NCBI GenBank assembly: GCA_963811605.1
Contig: CAWESA010000008.1
Coordinates: forward strand, 248,001 to 312,000
Direction: 5' to 3'
DNA length: 64,000 nucleotides
DNA from: CAVQLX01 sp963811605
Lineage (GTDB): Bacteria; Desulfobacterota; Binatia; DP-6
In this document: positions 33,476-41,282 of the stretch, one piece after another
How the letters are laid out: the number at the start of each line of letters is the position of its first letter
How positions within the stretch are numbered: position 1 is the stretch's first letter
The notes under the pieces: generated by a model
Told to the model about the DNA's origin: nothing
Databases searched by the model: none
Seen by the model: only the letters and a program-made list of their open reading frames with translations
Program-made: the position numbers and the translations under genes

Positions 33476-33826
33476 CCAGTCCCGGCGTGCAGCAGGGGCG
33501 GCGCGAGTCGATGAGCACCTGGCGAGAGTCCGGCCTCAGGGGGACGGGGCTTCGATAGGCTCCGTTTGGGCGACCTGAACGGGCTGATGCGCGCGTAGAA
33601 TCCGCCGTCCCTCGTTGCGGCGACATCGACGCAGCCCTCCGCCACGTCGTCCGTCCCGCCCGCACCGCCGACTGCCGCGAGCAGAAGGTCGCGGTTGGGA
33701 GATGGATGGATCCAGCCAACGTGCAAGGATCGTCGGCAAGCTCGGGCCCTGGGAGAGCCTCGCGCCGCCGATGGGCGACCCGCCGGGCGCTCAGCCCGTC
33801 GGGCCGGAGAGCAAGGAGGGAGCACC
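33476..33826. other. Intergenic stretch without a convincing gene
   Basis: No frame here shows consistent coding character; several short Arg-rich frames exist on both strands. It should contain the promoter of the SnoaL-like gene, whose ribosome site AAGGAGGG lies at 33813-33820. Confidence 0.4.
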
Positions 33827-34198
33827 ATGCCCGCGACGAGTCCCGAAGAGCTCTGCCGCCTCTTCCAGCAGCACATGGGCGAGGGCGATCTCGAGTCGGT
33901 GCTGAGCCTGTACGACCCGAGCGCGGTCTTCGTGAATCGGTCAGGCGACGTCGCGAAGGGCCGGGAAGGCTTGAAGCGGGAGCTGGCACCACTCGCTGCG
34001 ATGCGGGCTCGCTTCGACTTCACGATCAAACGGGTCGTCGAGACGGATGACATCGCGCTGATGCACACGGCGTGGACGGTGTCTGGTCCCGAGCCAATGA
34101 GGGCGTACGCGATCGAGGTCGCGCGCCGTCAGCCAGATGGGACCTGGCGCTGGCTGATTGGTGATCCCTTCACGGTCGGCAGGGAGGCCGGCGGCTGA
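33827..34198 (+). CDS. SnoaL/NTF2-like protein (DUF4440 type)
   Basis: A 123-aa cone-shaped alpha+beta barrel protein. EELCRLFQQHMGEGDLESVL with LYDPSAVFVNRSGDVAKGRE is the hallmark start of stress- and epoxide-type NTF2-like proteins; FDFTIKRVVETDDIALMHT and WRWLIGDPF are the curved sheet. AAGGAGGG is 6 bases before the ATG. Such proteins bind or isomerise small hydrophobic molecules. It sits alone in a region of gene fragments and may be a cassette-like passenger. Confidence 0.82.
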   Translation: MPATSPEELCRLFQQHMGEGDLESVLSLYDPSAVFVNRSGDVAKGREGLKRELAPLAAMRARFDFTIKRVVETDDIALMHTAWTVSGPEPMRAYAIEVARRQPDGTWRWLIGDPFTVGREAGG

Positions 34199-34322
34199 GA
34201 CGCAGGCGAGGATCGAGGCGTCGAGCCCCGCGCCGCCAAAGGGCTGGACCACAACAGCGTAGCGGCCTCGATTGCCCGCTCGCATGCTCACGCTCGGCAC
34301 GGCGTGCCTGACAGTTGCACAG

Positions 34323-34740
34323 GAGGCGCCGCCCTACGGTGGGGGGCCGAAGCTGCTCGACCGCGTTCGGTCGGCCATACGCATGCGGCATCTGAGCCGG
34401 CGGACCGGGCAGGCATACGTCTTCTGGACCCGACCATACATCCTGTTTCACGGCAAGGAGCACCCGGCGACGCTCGGTCCCGCTGAGGTGACGCTGTTCC
34501 TGTCCAGCCTCGCCGTCGAGCACCGGCTGAGCGCGTCGACGCAGAACCAAGCGCTGAGCGCACTCTGTTCCTCTACAAGCGCGTCTTCGGCATCGAGCTG
34601 CCTGCTGACTTCTGGTCCGGGCGACCCTCCGGTGCTCAGCGAGGACGACCAGCGCCTACGCCTCCAGCGCCCACAGGAACTCCCCCTCCGTCGGCGCCTG
34701 CAGTCGCGCAAGCACCTGCGCGAGTCGACTGCGGCACCGC
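34323..34740 (+). pseudogene. Remnant of an integron-integrase-type tyrosine recombinase
   Basis: PKLLDRVRSAIRMRHLSRRT, QAYVFWTRPYILFHGKEHPA and TLGPAEVTLFLSSLAVEH match the N-terminal SAM-like domain of IntI (IntI1 has LRTEQAYVNWVRAFIRFHG and HPATLGSSEVEAFLSWLA). After QNQALSAL a missing base shifts the frame; the next frame reads FLYKRVFGIELPADFW, again IntI-like, then similarity fades. The catalytic R-H-R-Y domain is absent. This is a dead integrase gene, 4.2 kb left of a good attC site. Confidence 0.7.
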
Positions 34741-35231
34741 GTGGACCGGTTGGGTCGAAGTCGGTGCAGGTGTCGGGAATCCTTGCCCCTCAGGGTGCAC
34801 GCGCGGCGCAGAACTCGGACAAAGCTTTAGGTCCGTGGGCTTTCCGCCGCGCCCGCAGGTCAAACACAATTTTCAGTGTTGGCGGTAGGCGATAGTGGCG
34901 CCCAACTTCACGATGAACCTGACGGCGGCCGCGCTACGCTCGGTCGCCGCACGTTAGCGTCAGCGTTGGCCAGAGTAACCGGGACCGAGCATGCCAATTC
35001 CCGACTTTCAGTCTCTGATGCTCGCGCTCTTGCGAATGGCAGCCGACTGGATGGACAGTCCTCTCCCTCGCCCGGTGGGCAGAAACCGCTTGCCTGCAAG
35101 GTAGGGAGAGCGGTATCCAGGCCCGGAGACGGGGATGGACCCCGTCCCTCTGGAAATGTCGGCTTATTCCGATCGGCACGCTGCGAGTTGGCAATTGAGG
35201 CATCCGTAGCGATGAACTTGGAGGCTCGGTG
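34741..35231. other. Non-coding stretch with an attC-like hairpin candidate at 34901-34972
   Basis: No convincing gene. GCCCAAC (34901-34907) faces GTTGGCC (34966-34972) with one mismatch, and CTGACG (34920-34925) pairs with CGTCAG (34959-34964), then GCGGC with GCCGC. Spacer lengths are asymmetric and the GTTRRRY consensus is broken, so it is at best a degraded attC or attI. The right part should carry the promoter of the gene at 35232. Confidence 0.3.
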
Positions 35232-36656
35232 ATGCCAAGTTGCTCCGTGCGTTTCCGCAGGTCGTTGGGTTGCCCGAAACTGATAGCAATTCTAATCCTA
35301 AGCGTGCTGGCGACGTCGCCGTCGTATGCTGCGCTTCGTAGCCGATGCCGGTCGGCTTGTTCTGCAGCATTGCGGGCGAATTGCAGCGAAGGTCGCCGCG
35401 TGGAGCGCAAGCGTTGTCGTGGTGCGATCGTGCGGAACTGCGTTCAGTCTGCACGGAGGTGCTCCAAGGACGACCGGCGCGAGTGCACGCTTGCTGCCTG
35501 TGGGGCAACAACGGTGTCCACCACATCCACTACGTTGCTCGACGCGACAAGTACGACGTCGACAAGCAGGCCACGGTCGACGACCACGACGTCGACGTTC
35601 ATACCTTCGACAACGACGACACTCCCAACCGGGCCTATGCTCCGCATACTGGGCTCGCTGACGAGCGATGATCCCGGCCTGGAGCTCCTGGCGCTAGCGG
35701 GTCAGTCCGGCGCCATCAGCCCTGATGGGCGACATGTCTATTTGGCAGGGGGGTCGAACGACACTCTTGGGCGGCCCACCGGTGGTGCACTCATGGCGTT
35801 CTCCCGGGATTCCAGCTCTGGCGAGCTAACGTTGGTCCAGACCTTGCAGGAGCCGTTTCCGGGGCGCGTTTACCTCTCGAGCCCGTTCGTGTCTCTGGAT
35901 GGCCTTCGGGTATACGTCACATCCGGCACGATCATCCTCGTGTTTTCGCGTGACCCGGTCTCAGGAGGTTTGACCCCTTTGACGCAGGCTGGCGGCGCTG
36001 GCCTATCCGCCACGGACTATGTGGTGAGCCCAGATGGTCGCGATGTGTACGCGTCCGGGAGTCTGAGTGATATCAACCACCTGCGTTGGAGTGGCGACGA
36101 TCTCCAGCACGCGTCTTACTACGACCTTCAGTTCCCTGGAGACACGTGGGGGGCTGGCGCCAGTCTATCCCCTGACGGACGGTGGCTCTACGTGTTCCAA
36201 AGCTATGCGCTTCCGTTTCAGATCCTCGCGCGGAACGCTGACACGGGGACGCTCGCCCACGTCCAATCCCTCCCGGGGTATCCTGCCCTGCGGCTCGGGC
36301 AGCATCTCTATGTTCACGACGGTGATGGAAGTACCGGGGTTTATGAGCAGGATGCAGAAACCGGGCTAGCGAACCGACAGGGGAGCTTTCGGGATGATCT
36401 CATTCCTGGGCCGAACGGACCGATATATATCGGTCGACTCGTTCCCTCTTATGACGAGAGTCTCATATTCACCGAGTACTATCTGGGATTGGCGATTCTA
36501 AGGCGGAACGTGGTGTCTGGGGTGCTGTCCTTCGCATCGGCGACGGAATTTGGAGATCAACCTCGCTGCATCATCCCCAGCCCCGATGGCCGGCATGTGT
36601 ACACATGCGGGGGCTTCGTTGATCGAGTGTTTCGCATCCTCGGGTACGATGAGTGA
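35232..36656 (+). CDS. Secreted Cys-rich / Thr-linker / beta-propeller protein
   Basis: A 474-aa exported protein. Signal peptide to ~33 (SYAA). A Cys-rich module follows (CRSACSAALRANC...CRGAIVRNC), then a Thr/Ser-rich linker ~95-135 (STTSTTLL, STTTTSTF). From ~145 it is a lactonase-like seven-bladed propeller: SPDGRHVYLAGG, SLDGLRVYVTSG, SPDGRDVYASG, SPDGRWLYVFQ and SPDGRHVYTCGG are repeated blade strands. GTG (35229) and ATG (35232) are adjacent; I use the ATG. Base composition is lower in GC than its neighbours. Probably an envelope or secreted binding protein; the same Cys module opens the protein at 39101. Confidence 0.82.
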   Translation: MPSCSVRFRRSLGCPKLIAILILSVLATSPSYAALRSRCRSACSAALRANCSEGRRVERKRCRGAIVRNCVQSARRCSKDDRRECTLAACGATTVSTTSTTLLDATSTTSTSRPRSTTTTSTFIPSTTTTLPTGPMLRILGSLTSDDPGLELLALAGQSGAISPDGRHVYLAGGSNDTLGRPTGGALMAFSRDSSSGELTLVQTLQEPFPGRVYLSSPFVSLDGLRVYVTSGTIILVFSRDPVSGGLTPLTQAGGAGLSATDYVVSPDGRDVYASGSLSDINHLRWSGDDLQHASYYDLQFPGDTWGAGASLSPDGRWLYVFQSYALPFQILARNADTGTLAHVQSLPGYPALRLGQHLYVHDGDGSTGVYEQDAETGLANRQGSFRDDLIPGPNGPIYIGRLVPSYDESLIFTEYYLGLAILRRNVVSGVLSFASATEFGDQPRCIIPSPDGRHVYTCGGFVDRVFRILGYDE

Positions 36657-37004
36657 CCGCTTGCTTACTGCAGGTATCGTACGGTGCGCGGCAAAGGGAA
36701 CCAAAAGGCGTACCCAGGAGGCGACGACCGGAACCTGGTAGGATCAGACCACGAGGGGCCCCTGACTGGGGAAGAGGGTTGTGATCTATGACCGCCAGTA
36801 CTCGCCGTTTCTCTACAACCAGGCGAATCAGCGTTAAGGTCCCTCGGAATGGTTCTCAAGGCTCACGGTGTGCAAGCTTCGCTCGGGTCTAACTCGCGGT
36901 TGCGGCGGCCCGCAGCCGAAACCAAGTCGATTCATCCGATGTCGATCGTTGAGCCAACAGCCGCTACGGCTGCCGCTGAGCCTCCACGGCGCTAGGCAGA
37001 ACTA
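36657..37004. other. Intergenic stretch with a 9-bp-stem hairpin
   Basis: No gene is visible. CGGTTGCGG (36897-36905) pairs with CCGCAGCCG (36910-36918, one T-G wobble) around a 4-base loop; a second small hairpin CAGCCG/CGGCTG lies at 36958-36972. GTCTAAC at 36887 and GTTGAGC at 36948 fit attC core consensus but do not fold with matching inner boxes. Confidence 0.35.
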
Positions 37005-37178
37005 ATGACTCCCGACGCATCAGATCAGACTCTGCGAATCGAGCGTCTCGGTGAGCTTCCTGCCGACTTTGGCGGCCTGATCGTGCTGAGCCTACGCGAG
37101 GATTTCCACGCAATGCAACGCATGCGCGGCGAGTGGGATGCCGGCACGAATCGATTCGACCGTGCGGGTGATATCTTG
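37005..37178 (+). pseudogene. 5' half of a GNAT acetyltransferase gene split by an IS element
   Basis: From ATG 37005 the 58 codons read LRIERLGELPADFGG, MQRMRGEWDAG and NRFDRAGDIL, the N-terminal strand-helix pair of a GNAT acetyltransferase. The frame is broken at 37178 by the insertion of the IS3-family element. Joining codon 58 to base 38617 restores DILFEARVGARLVGICG, a continuous GNAT core. The complete gene would encode about 160 aa. Confidence 0.8.
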
Positions 37179-37297
37179 TGTAGCGCACCCGGTTCTCTGG
37201 ACACCAGGGTCGCTTACGGAGGGAGCCGCCGATCCGCGACGCACGGCGATCGAATATGAGCCCCGTTCGCGGACCGGCACGATATCCAGGTACCCCC

Positions 37298-38131
37298 TCA
37301 CGCAGCCTCCTGGAGTGCATCGCGGCGCGCCTGGGCGGGCGTTCGGTACCCCAGGCGTTCCACGATCCACTCCGCGTTGTAGCGCGCGATGAACGCGCCG
37401 ATGAGCTGCCGGGCCTCCTCGAGGTCCCGGACCTGGTGCAGGTAGAGGCACTGCTCCTTGAGCGTCCGCATGAACCGCTCCGCGCACCCGTTGCATTCGG
37501 GTTCCCCGACGAACGCCGGCGTATCGGTGAAGCCCCAGCACTTGATCTCGTTCACGAACGTGTTCGCGGTGTACTGGCTGCCCCAGTCGTGCCGCAGGGC
37601 CACGCCGAGCGCGCCCTGCGGCGCAATCGAGCCGAAGGCCGTTGTCATGCCTTGCCGGATCGGCTCGAGCGCCGCCCAGCGATCGCCAATCTTGGCGACG
37701 TGCCAGCCCATGATCTCGGTCGTGTAGTGATCGACGGCGCCAAAGAACCAGCACCACCCCTCGCGCTCAGTGTAGAAGCGCGTCGCATCCGTGCCCCACA
37801 TCTCGTCGGGCCGTGTCGTGATGATCGTGCCCGCGTGCGCCGGGTCGCCGTGCTCGTGGCGCCGGCGGCTCGGGACGAGCAGGTGGTGGACCCGCATCAG
37901 CCGCAGCACGCGCTGGCGTCCGACGCGGATCGCTTTGGCGCGCAGCCGGAAGTGCACCTTCCGATACCCTTCGCTGTGGAAGGGGCAGGCCGCCAGGACG
38001 GCGCGAATCTCGCCGAGCAACTCCTCATCCGTCAGCCGCGTCTTCGGGCCGCGTTTCCCACCGGCTGGCGGCGCGGTCACGGCCCCGGCGGCATCGACGC
38101 TCGAGCGCGGGGCGCGCAGCGCCGCACACAC
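37298..38131 (-). CDS. IS3-family transposase OrfB (DDE integrase domain)
   Basis: 277 aa from ATG 38131; the open frame extends upstream to the orfA overlap. A helix-turn-helix-like region (HSEGYRKVHFRLR, VLRLMRVHHLL) is followed by the rve core: WGTDATRFYT (first Asp), RHDWGSQYTANTF (second Asp) and CNGCAERFMRTLKEQ (Glu), spaced as D-D-35-E. It catalyses cut-out-circle transposition. All catalytic residues are present, so the enzyme looks intact. Confidence 0.9.
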   Translation of the reverse strand: MCAALRAPRSSVDAAGAVTAPPAGGKRGPKTRLTDEELLGEIRAVLAACPFHSEGYRKVHFRLRAKAIRVGRQRVLRLMRVHHLLVPSRRRHEHGDPAHAGTIITTRPDEMWGTDATRFYTEREGWCWFFGAVDHYTTEIMGWHVAKIGDRWAALEPIRQGMTTAFGSIAPQGALGVALRHDWGSQYTANTFVNEIKCWGFTDTPAFVGEPECNGCAERFMRTLKEQCLYLHQVRDLEEARQLIGAFIARYNAEWIVERLGYRTPAQARRDALQEAA

Positions 38132-38195
38132 CAGCGTGAGCGGATACCGCCGCTGCGTCCCGGGGCTTACAGCTCCCCGGAGCGCTTCAACTTCT

Positions 38196-38543
38196 TCAAC
38201 TCCTCCCCGTAGCTTTTTTTTCCAGGAACCACTCCACGATCTCGAGCTTCATCGTCAGCTCGCCCACCTTCGCCTGCACGCGCTTCCGCTCGCGCTCGGC
38301 CGCCGGGCTGTCGCGGCGCTTGACGCCATTCATCCCACCCTCCAGGAAGAGCCGCCGCCACCGCTCGAGCTCGTGCACCGGAACCTGGATCTCCCGCGAG
38401 ACCGTCCCGAGCTCCTCGCCCTTCAGGAGTCGGAGCACGATCTCCGTCTTCGCGCGCGCACTCCATCGCTCGGGCAGCTCCTCGCTCTGCGCCACCGCCG
38501 CCATCGCCGCCTCCTCCACCCCGTCCGCGTCCTTCTTCGCCAT
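38196..38543 (-). CDS. IS3-family transposase OrfA (helix-turn-helix)
   Basis: A 115-aa protein: ARAKTEIVLRLLKGEELGTV and SREIQVPVHELERWRRLF form the DNA-binding HTH, and the C-terminal part is a leucine-rich coiled coil (VGELTMKLEIVEWFLEKKA). Near its end lies a run of eight A (38214-38221 as T on the plus strand). The orfB frame is reached from orfA by loss of one A in this run, giving a fused OrfAB. Slippage of polymerase or ribosome at the run is therefore likely. Confidence 0.88.
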   Translation of the reverse strand: MAKKDADGVEEAAMAAVAQSEELPERWSARAKTEIVLRLLKGEELGTVSREIQVPVHELERWRRLFLEGGMNGVKRRDSPAAERERKRVQAKVGELTMKLEIVEWFLEKKATGRS

Positions 38544-38612
38544 CCCCGATCCCCTCTGAACGCCCAGCCTCGTTAACCCAAACCGGTGTCCAGGGAAATC
38601 GGGTGCGCTCTA

Positions 38613-38925
38613 CTTGTTCGAAGCTCGGGTCGGGGCACGCCTGGTGGGAATCTGCGGGCTCAATCGAGATCCGTACACACACTCGTCCGGGGTCGGAAGA
38701 GTGCGCCAGCTCTATGTGCATCCAGAGCTGCGGCGTCGTGGAGTCGGGCGAGCGCTGGTGTCGAGGATCGTTGAATGCGCGAGCCCCAACTTCGTTCATC
38801 TCCGGCTTCGGACATTGCGTGGCGATGCCGACCTGTTTTACGTCGCCCACGGGTTCCGCCGGGTTGGTGTGGCACGGGACGTGAGCCACGAGATGGAAGG
38901 GCTTTCGTCGATCGAATCTGCCTAA
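38613..38925 (+). pseudogene. 3' half of the split GNAT acetyltransferase gene
   Basis: Begins at the second CTTG copy and reads FEARVGARLVGICGLNRDPY, RQLYVHPELRRRGVG (the acetyl-CoA pyrophosphate loop, R-R-x-G-V-G) and YVAHGFRRVGVARDVSH. The TTG at 38614 is not a natural start. Together with 37005-37178 it forms one ~160-aa GNAT acetyltransferase. The stop at 38925 lies 62 bases before the attC site, the usual arrangement of an integron gene cassette. Confidence 0.82.
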
Positions 38926-38987
38926 CAGAACGACGAAAGACGACGCTTCCGCGGGGAAACCACCGAGCGCTTTCGACCGCCTCTTCT

Positions 38988-39075
38988 GCCCAACCAGCCC
39001 ATGGAGCGGACCGGCACGATCGTAGTGCCGCTCGCGAGCGCCCTGCGCCGGCCGCTCATGGGCGCAACGTTGGGC
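38988..39075 (+). other. Integron attC recombination site
   Basis: R'' GCCCAAC (38988-38994) pairs fully with R' GTTGGGC (39069-39075), which matches GTTRRRY. L'' GCCCATG (38997-39003) pairs with CATGGGC (39057-39063). Then G39004 is unpaired, AGCGG (39005-39009) pairs with CCGCT (39052-39056), A39010 is unpaired, and CCGGC (39011-39015) pairs with GCCGG (39047-39051). Two extra-helical bases, asymmetric 2/5-base spacers and an 88-bp length are those of a real attC, which recombines as a folded single strand. Confidence 0.82.
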
Positions 39076-39100
39076 GGCTCGCGAAGCCGCAACGGTCTTT

Positions 39101-39841
39101 CTACTGGTCGCCGTCGACCAGCACCGCACCCCACGCCAGGCTCCAGTTGTCTCCGAAGGTCGTGCTGAAGTAGGGGAAGGCGCCGGGCGTCGGGAGAACG
39201 AACTCGCGCGACGCGCCGCCGCTCGGCGGTCGGGAGAACGGACTGTCCGGGTCGACATGCGGTGCGATGCCGCCAACGAGAGGCGCCTCCGCGAACGGTC
39301 CTTCGAAGTCTATCGTGGTTCCGGGGGAAACCAGCACGCACTCGGGCGAGTAGTCGAACCCCAACAGCGGATCGTCGGCGCTGAACGACACGGTCACGGC
39401 GGCCTCCCCGCGATGGTCCTCGGCGGCTACCCGATTGCAGCCGTTCACGGTCGTGGAGGCAGCCCGGCAATAGTCGGCGCCATGCTGCTCGCAGCGGTTC
39501 GACGCGAATGCGACGCAGGACGCCTCCGTGAGCATCGAGGGGCCGAGCGCGTCCTCGCACTGTGACTGGATGTCGCCGCAGAGCCGTTGACACGCTGTGC
39601 CGCGATCGACCGCCGCCTGGCATGCCGCCGGCCCATGCTCGCGGCAGTCTCTCCGCACGTGGGTCCGGCAGCCGCGGCGCGTCCCGCCGCTATCGCGGCA
39701 CTCCTGGATCAGGAAGCCGCACATCCGGCGACATATCCTGCCTCGCGAGACCCCACCGGCGGGATCGACCGTCAGTACGACGCAGAGCACCCCGGCAAGG
39801 GCTGACACGCGCCGGCATGCATGTCGCCTTCGAACATTCAT
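39101..39841 (-). CDS. Secreted Cys-rich protein with a cupredoxin-like C-terminal domain
   Basis: A 246-aa exported protein; GGGAGGAAG precedes the ATG. Signal peptide to ~30, then a Cys-rich module (CRRMCGFLIQEC, CRTHVRRDCREHGPAAC) like that of the protein at 35232. Residues ~145-246 look like a plastocyanin-type domain (VTVSFSADDP, CVLVSPGTTIDFEGPF, GAFPYFSTTFGDNWSL). The C-terminal copper loop, normally with Cys, His and Met, has Ser, Phe and Leu, so metal binding is unlikely. It points toward the attC site from the other side and may be chromosomal rather than a cassette gene. Confidence 0.75.
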   Translation of the reverse strand: MNVRRRHACRRVSALAGVLCVVLTVDPAGGVSRGRICRRMCGFLIQECRDSGGTRRGCRTHVRRDCREHGPAACQAAVDRGTACQRLCGDIQSQCEDALGPSMLTEASCVAFASNRCEQHGADYCRAASTTVNGCNRVAAEDHRGEAAVTVSFSADDPLLGFDYSPECVLVSPGTTIDFEGPFAEAPLVGGIAPHVDPDSPFSRPPSGGASREFVLPTPGAFPYFSTTFGDNWSLAWGAVLVDGDQ

Positions 39842-39959
39842 CGCTTCCTCCCTGGAATCGCCTCAGGATCGAGCTGCTTCCAACCCAGCCTGCCGCCGGC
39901 TCGCGGGGGTCGGCCAGGGACAGGCGTGTTGTTCGGCACGCGTTGGGCCGATAGACCAC

Positions 39960-40198
39960 AAACGCGTCTTCTCGGCGGTGACGCGCGCGGTGGTGATCGG
40001 CACGGCCCCGACGGCGAAAGGTAGAAGCTTCCCGGGGTGAGAAAGTCGAAGACGTCCCGGTAGAGGGCCTCGCCTTCCAGCACGCGCTTCGCCCCCCGAC
40101 AGCAGGTAGCTCTCGTCGGCGCCGTTCAGCGTCGGCGGCAACGCGAGCAGGTACGCGAAGCACGAGAGCCCGAACGGCCACACTCCGCCTTCCAGCAC
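39960..40198 (-). pseudogene. N-terminal fragment of a GT39-type membrane glycosyltransferase with frameshifts
   Basis: One frame reads FAYLLALPPTLNGADESYLL, the next AKRVLEGEALYRDVFDFLTP with GSFYL, and the third FAVGAVPITTARVTAE. Together these are the first ~80 residues of a PMT/ArnT-like GT39 protein (the catalytic DE is in ADESYLL). The rest of the gene is absent. Two frameshifts and a 3' deletion mark it as dead. Confidence 0.6.
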
Positions 40199-40211
40199 CG
40201 CGCGCGGGGCC

Positions 40212-41261
40212 TCAACCGACGACCCGGCGCACGCCGGTGAGCGCCTGGAGCCGCGCGGCCGCGACGGCGAGCAGGCGCGGGCTGGCGAACGCGGACGGCT
40301 TGGTCCGGGGCTCGATCACCCCCGCGGCGGCCTGGCGGTGCATGCCGCCCTCGACGAGGAAGCCGAGCGTGCGCAGCGCCTCGTAGTGGCGAACGCGCGC
40401 CGGGTCGAGCGCGCGTCCGCGCAGGTAGCAGCGTACGTATTCGCTCACCACCCACCGGCGACCGAGCGCCGCGAGCGTCCGCAGCCCGCGCGGGACGTCG
40501 AGGGGCCCGTGGCGCAGGAGCGCGAGTGTCGCCCCGACGTCGTACGCCGGCTCGGCGAAGCGGAGATGGCTGGCAGACCAGTCGACCACCCCGGTCACGC
40601 GCCCCTGTGCGGCGAGCACGTTCAGCGGATGAAAGTCGCCGTGGCAGATGACCGGGACCGCCGGGTCGGGAGGACGATGCTCGGTCAGCCACGACAGCGC
40701 CTCGCGCAGCCCATCGAGCCGGCTGTGCTCGACGGCCTGACCGAACGCGGCAAGCTCCTCGGCCACCGTGTAGCGAGCCGGCTCGAAGCCTGCCGCCGCC
40801 AGCGCCCGGCGCAGTGGCTCGACGTCGAGCGCGTGTAGGGCCAGCTGCAGGCGAGCCAGCATCTCCGGCAGGCGGACCAGGCCCGGTCCGCGCACGGCGT
40901 CCAGCATGACCCGCCCGGGCACCTCCGGCATCACGAGGAACGCTGCTCCGAGCCCGGCGTGTGCATCGCCCGACAGCAGCGCCGGCGGGCAGGGATACCC
41001 GAGGCCGGCCACGGCGCCGTGCACGACCGCCTCGAAGCGCGCGTCAGCCGACGCGGCCTCGGGACGGTGCAGCCGGAGCACCAGCGGCCCGTCCAGCGGC
41101 GCGGGCGCGTCGCGCAACGCGAAGCGGAGGATACGGGTGTCGAATCCTCCCACGATCGGTTCCGGGCGGACGGCGTAGTCCAGGGCGGGGCGCGCCGTGC
41201 GGTCGCGCAGCACGGCCAGCAACGCGCGCTCGATGGCGTGATCGTCCATGTTCGGGTTCAT
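40212..41261 (-). CDS. Aminoglycoside-phosphotransferase-family kinase
   Basis: A 349-aa APH/choline-kinase-fold protein. VICHGDFHPLNVL is the Brenner motif with the catalytic Asp, and VTGVVDWSASH supplies the metal-binding Asp. The N-lobe Gly-rich strand (PIVGGFDTRILRF) and LVLRLHR Lys/Arg position are visible. Many such proteins phosphorylate sugars, choline or other metabolites, so antibiotic resistance should not be assumed. ATG 41261 or 41249 are possible starts; the 21-base gap to the divergent SRPBCC fragment must contain or overlap its promoter. Confidence 0.85.
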   Translation of the reverse strand: MNPNMDDHAIERALLAVLRDRTARPALDYAVRPEPIVGGFDTRILRFALRDAPAPLDGPLVLRLHRPEAASADARFEAVVHGAVAGLGYPCPPALLSGDAHAGLGAAFLVMPEVPGRVMLDAVRGPGLVRLPEMLARLQLALHALDVEPLRRALAAAGFEPARYTVAEELAAFGQAVEHSRLDGLREALSWLTEHRPPDPAVPVICHGDFHPLNVLAAQGRVTGVVDWSASHLRFAEPAYDVGATLALLRHGPLDVPRGLRTLAALGRRWVVSEYVRCYLRGRALDPARVRHYEALRTLGFLVEGGMHRQAAAGVIEPRTKPSAFASPRLLAVAAARLQALTGVRRVVG

Positions 41262-41282
41262 CTGCTAGGACGAGGCCCCGGC

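Larger units (their letters stand above)
37179..38612. mobile_element. IS3-family insertion sequence (1,434 bp, 4-bp target duplication)
   Basis: The ends are imperfect inverted repeats of ~27 bp: the left end begins TGTAGCGCACCCGG and the right end (complement) TAGAGCGCACCCGATTT, both ending TGGACACC. CTTG flanks the element on both sides (37175-37178 and 38613-38616) as a target-site duplication. It encodes orfA and orfB on the minus strand. Removing the element and one CTTG restores an open GNAT gene, so the boundaries are exact and the insertion is probably recent. Confidence 0.9.

Noticed and set aside
36887..36954. GTCTAAC...GTTGAGC pair as a second attC before the GNAT gene
   Set aside because: Core heptamers fit the consensus but pair poorly and no L boxes match; the region folds better as an unrelated hairpin.
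40212..41261. APH-family gene as an antibiotic-resistance determinant in an integron
   Set aside because: It is on the opposite strand, lacks an attC, and the family is broad; resistance cannot be inferred.
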